NCBI GenBank assembly: GCA_025362815.1
Contig: JANYFG010000035.1
Coordinates: 1 to 36,419 of the forward strand
Reading direction: 5' to 3'
Origin: Rhodospirillales bacterium
Lineage (GTDB): Bacteria; Pseudomonadota; Alphaproteobacteria; Acetobacterales; Acetobacteraceae
Length of the DNA stretch: 36,419 bases
Shown here: piece by piece, positions 33,527 to 36,419 of the stretch
Numbering within the stretch: position 1 is the first letter of the stretch
Layout of the letters: each line of letters opens with the position of its first letter
Notes under the pieces: generated by a model
Database searches by the model: none
Told to the model about the DNA's origin: nothing
Seen by the model: the letters and a program-made list of their open reading frames with translations, nothing else
Translations under genes and position numbers: made by a program

Positions 33527-34639
33527 TTATGCGCCAAACCGGCGGGGATCGGCGCGCAGGGCGATGCTGCCGGCGGCGCCTGGATCGCGCCCACAGACGA
33601 GATCGGCGATGTACTGGCCGGCCGCTGGCGATGTCTGAATCCCATAGCCGCCCTGCCCCACGCACCACATGAAGCCCGGCACCACGGCGTCCCATCCGAA
33701 CGCGAGGCTGCGATCCGGGGTAAAGGTGCGAAGCCCCGCCCAGCTATGCTCCACGCGACGCACCTCGATATCCATCGCCTGCTGCATGCGGTCGATCGCC
33801 ACCGCCACGTCGAACTCGTCCGGCTGCACGTCGTGCGGCGTGTCGTCGGTCTCGTCGGCGGGTGAGACCATCAGTTTGGTGCGCGCTTCGGCCCGGCAAT
33901 ACCAGGTGTGATCGACGTCGTTGATCATCGGCCAGTGCGTGGGGATGAAGGGAACCGGGTCGATCACCACGCCGGTGCGCCGCTTGGGCACGAGGCCGAG
34001 CAACCGCACACCGGCCTGCTCGGCCACCACATCCCCCCAGGCGCCGGCCGCGTTCACGATGGTTTTCGCCCGGAAAATGGAACCGCCGGTCACTTCCACG
34101 TGCCAGATGCCCTCTTTGCGGGTGATGGTGCCGCTGCGGCTGCGCAGCGCCAGAACGCCGTCGCGGGCCTTGAGAAGCCGCAGGAAACCCTGATGTAGCG
34201 CCGCCACGTCCATGTCGAACGCGTCGGTCTCGAGGGCGGCACGGGCGGCGTAGTCCGGGCGCAAGGCGGGTACGAGCTCACGCAGGGCCGGGATGGAGAT
34301 TTCCTTGAGCCCGATACCGTCGTTCAGCAGCCGATCCAGATGCGCCACCTGCTCCTCGGGCGCCAGAAAGCACACGGCGCGTTGCGCCATGATCGGGCTG
34401 TCCGTAAAGCCCTCGGGCGGGGCCTCGAAAAAGGCGCGCGACAGGCCGGTCAATGTCTGCACGTCCGGCGGGCCGTAATTCTGGATCCAAATCGCGGCCG
34501 ACCGGCCGGTGGCGTGATACCCCGCCGCCTCCTCGGCCTCGATCAGGGCAACTTTCTGATCAGCAGCCAGATGAGCCGCACAGGTGGCACCCGCGATGCC
34601 GGCGCCGATAACGAGTGTGTCGAAGGTCGATGTGTCCAT
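33527..34639 (-). CDS. DAO-type FAD-dependent oxidoreductase
   Basis: This protein of about 370 residues has an N-terminal FAD-binding motif, GAGIAG (residues 12-17), in LVIGAGIAGATCAAHL, then EAEEAAGYHATGRSAA and a C-terminal VGQGGYGIQTSPAAGQ. It fits the DAO (D-amino acid oxidase/sarcosine oxidase/GlpD) superfamily, oxidising an amine or alcohol carbon. The substrate cannot be assigned. There is no signal peptide. I use the ATG at 34639, which places the FAD motif at residue 12; an upstream in-frame start at 34690 adds an unconserved stretch. The gene is 98 bases downstream of a TRAP transporter permease on the same strand, suggesting oxidation of an imported acid. Confidence 0.9.
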   Translation of the reverse strand: MDTSTFDTLVIGAGIAGATCAAHLAADQKVALIEAEEAAGYHATGRSAAIWIQNYGPPDVQTLTGLSRAFFEAPPEGFTDSPIMAQRAVCFLAPEEQVAHLDRLLNDGIGLKEISIPALRELVPALRPDYAARAALETDAFDMDVAALHQGFLRLLKARDGVLALRSRSGTITRKEGIWHVEVTGGSIFRAKTIVNAAGAWGDVVAEQAGVRLLGLVPKRRTGVVIDPVPFIPTHWPMINDVDHTWYCRAEARTKLMVSPADETDDTPHDVQPDEFDVAVAIDRMQQAMDIEVRRVEHSWAGLRTFTPDRSLAFGWDAVVPGFMWCVGQGGYGIQTSPAAGQYIADLVCGRDPGAAGSIALRADPRRFGA

Positions 34640-34737
34640 GACCGGAGCATCCCTTGGCCGCGCGCAGTTCGCAAGTGCGGCGAGGGCCATTCACGACACT
34701 CTTGAAACGACGGCCTGTCAGAACCCGTGGATTGGTT

Positions 34738-36081
34738 TCAGCCGTAGACCTTGTTCGGCAGCCACATGGCGATGTCCGGGACAAACGACAGGATGACCAC
34801 GCCGATGGCCATCAGGATGACGAACGGGATCGTGCCGCGAATGACGGGGCCGAGGCCGATATCGGGCGCTATTCGGTTGATGACGAAGATGTTCAGCCCC
34901 ACCGGCGGGTGGATCAACCCCATTTCCATCACCACGGCCATGACGACGCCGAACCAGATCAGGTCGAAACCGGCCGCCCGCAACGGCGGCAGAACGATCG
35001 GCGCCGTCATCAGAATGATGGACACCGGCGGCAGGAAAAAGCCGAGCACCACAACCAGAAGCAGAATGGCGACCAGCAGCATCCATTTCGACAGATGCAG
35101 GCCCACAATGGCTTCGGCCGCACTCTGGCTGATGTGCAGATAGCTCATCACGTACGAGTAGAGCAGGCTCATGCCGATGATCATCAGCAGCATGCCGCTC
35201 TCGCCCAGGGTACCCTCGAAGATCGGCTTCAAGTCGCGCAGTCTGTAGGCCTGGTAGACGATCGCGATCAGCGCCAGCGCCATGACGGCGCCGAGGCCGG
35301 CGGTTTCCGAAGGTGTGGCGATGCCGCCGTAAAGCGCCACCATCACGCCCGTCAACAGCAGCAGGAACGGCAGAACGCGCGGCAGGGCGGCCATGCGCTC
35401 GGCCATGGTGAAATGCTCGTCCGACAGGATGGGGCTGCGGGGGCCACCGGATGCCGCCACCGCCTGCGCCTTGGTATACTCGCGCTTCCACTGGAACACC
35501 GCGAACGACGCGAACAGCACCACCAGCAACAGGCCCGGCCCGAGGCCTGCCAGAAACAGGCGGCCCAGAGACTGCTCGGCGGCAACGGCATAAAGAATGA
35601 GCACGATGGAGGGCGGCAGCAGAATACCCAACGTTCCGCCCGCGGCCACCAGACCGGCGGCGAAACCGGGTGAATACCCACGGCGGCGCATCTCGGGAAT
35701 GCCCGAGCTTCCGATCGCCGAGCAGGTGGCGGGGCTGGACCCGGCCATGGCCGCGAACAGGCCGCATGCCAGCACCACCGCCACGCCCAGCCCGCCGGGC
35801 ACCCGGCCGAGCCAGGTATGCAGGGCGTCATAGAGATCCTTGCCGGCGCGCGATTTGCCGATCGCCGCACCCTTGAGGATGAACAGCGGGATGGTGAGCA
35901 ACGTGATGCTCGCCAGTTCCTCATAGACATTCTGCGCGATGGTATCGAGCGAGGCCGCCGGCATGAACAGCATCATGAAAACGGTGGCCACGCCGCCCAA
36001 GGCGAAGGCGATGGGAATGCCGGAAAAAAGCGCGGCAAGCGTCGCGCCGCCATACATCAGGCCAAGCTGGACAGTGGTCAT
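34738..36081 (-). CDS. TRAP transporter large permease (DctM-like)
   Basis: This 447-residue integral membrane protein has about twelve hydrophobic segments and DctM hallmarks: GIPIAFALGG, TIPLFILKGA, MAGSSPATCSAIGS, GTLGILLPPSIVLILYAV, TPSETAGLGAV and LIHPPVGLNIFVIN. It forms the transport channel of a tripartite ATP-independent periplasmic system driven by a sodium or proton gradient, usually for dicarboxylates, sialic acid or other organic acids. Its start overlaps the stop of the small permease gene (ATGA). The periplasmic substrate-binding (DctP) gene is not in the window and may lie upstream, past the window edge. The neighbouring FAD oxidoreductase suggests the substrate may be oxidised after entry. 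Confidence 0.94.
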   Translation of the reverse strand: MTTVQLGLMYGGATLAALFSGIPIAFALGGVATVFMMLFMPAASLDTIAQNVYEELASITLLTIPLFILKGAAIGKSRAGKDLYDALHTWLGRVPGGLGVAVVLACGLFAAMAGSSPATCSAIGSSGIPEMRRRGYSPGFAAGLVAAGGTLGILLPPSIVLILYAVAAEQSLGRLFLAGLGPGLLLVVLFASFAVFQWKREYTKAQAVAASGGPRSPILSDEHFTMAERMAALPRVLPFLLLLTGVMVALYGGIATPSETAGLGAVMALALIAIVYQAYRLRDLKPIFEGTLGESGMLLMIIGMSLLYSYVMSYLHISQSAAEAIVGLHLSKWMLLVAILLLVVVLGFFLPPVSIILMTAPIVLPPLRAAGFDLIWFGVVMAVVMEMGLIHPPVGLNIFVINRIAPDIGLGPVIRGTIPFVILMAIGVVILSFVPDIAMWLPNKVYG

Positions 36082-36419
36082 TTGCCGACTTTATGCGGGG
36101 TGAAAATCTGCAATGCCTGCTGCAGAGCCAGAAGGCCCATGCCGAACGTCATGCACGCATACGGGATCCAAAGCGGCGCGCCCCAGGCGGATGGCGTGGT
36201 CTGATCGTCGACCCACGCCTCGACCAGCAACTGCCAGCTTTTCACGGCAAAGAAGCCACAAAACAGGCAGGACCCGAAATCGGCCAGGCGGCGGCGCACC
36301 CGGTCGGCGGCCGGCGGCAGCAGCAGCGACAACGCGTCGATCCCCACATGGCCACGCCGCGCCTGGGTCCAGGCGGCGGAGGCGAAGGTGGCGCCAATCA
36401 GCAGGAACGTCGAAAGCTC
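36078..36419 (-). CDS. TRAP transporter small permease (DctQ-like, partial)
   Basis: The gene runs off the right edge of the window, so only its C-terminal 113 residues are seen. The frame stays open from 36347 (where a GTG occurs) to base 36419, and the residues across the edge, ending in ARRGHVGID, match the cytoplasmic loop found in DctQ proteins. Two hydrophobic segments follow, with WGAPLWIPYACM, as in the small four-helix DctQ subunit. The stop overlaps the DctM start by four bases. The true start lies outside. The call rests on the position before dctM and on these motifs. Confidence 0.85.
   Translation of the reverse strand, partial: ELSTFLLIGATFASAAWTQARRGHVGIDALSLLLPPAADRVRRRLADFGSCLFCGFFAVKSWQLLVEAWVDDQTTPSAWGAPLWIPYACMTFGMGLLALQQALQIFTPHKVGK

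Noticed and set aside
1-36419. CRISPR array, prophage or insertion sequence
   Set aside because: No regularly spaced direct repeats, no transposase or integrase, and no phage structural genes were seen.

Overview
The window is about 36.4 kb of densely coded DNA that looks roughly two-thirds G+C. The gene content points to an alphaproteobacterium. The clues are sdhE overlapping mfd and divergent from recG, a MotA/MotB-like stator pair with a long coiled coil, CydDC, a TRAP carrier and the alphaproteobacterial amidoligase/transglutaminase gene set. Acetobacteraceae or another Rhodospirillales family is my best guess, but no marker gene proves it. There are no rRNA or tRNA genes, no CRISPR array, and no transposase, integrase or phage genes. 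No gene-free gap exceeds 300 bases.

Layout. Bases 1-2267 (+) hold a stator-like pair, the first gene cut by the window edge. Bases 2268-3353 (-) encode an acyltransferase-3 protein. Bases 3480-8528 (+) hold a transglutaminase-like protein whose expected His is Ala, an RhlE-type DEAD-box helicase with a structured leader, and a large YfhO-type membrane protein. A palindromic AT-rich intergenic element (8510-8628) separates these from the DNA-repair block: mfd and sdhE (-), divergent from recG (+).

Bases 14621-20012 (+) are a six-gene chain in which neighbours overlap or nearly touch: a Gld-type ABC exporter (ATPase, permease, GldG-like protein, DUF4340 protein), a NUDIX hydrolase and a flavin reductase-like protein. 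cydD and cydC follow (20104-23432, +), without cydAB in the window.

Bases 23456-33456 are the most distinctive part. On the minus strand there is a circularly permuted ATP-grasp/alpha-E fusion, a transglutaminase-like protein and a separate RimK-like ATP-grasp protein. A second minus-strand unit has a giant transglutaminase/DUF2126 putative amidoligase overlapping a VOC-family gene. Between the two units, on the plus strand, lies a BciB/FrhB-family iron-sulphur flavoprotein. Together these genes suggest a pathway that makes and trims a peptide or amide-linked product. The broad idea follows published predictions for these families; the product is unknown.

Bases 33527-36419 (-) hold a TRAP transporter (small permease cut by the window edge, large permease) followed by a DAO-type FAD oxidoreductase. 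This looks like an uptake-and-oxidation unit for a small organic or amino acid.
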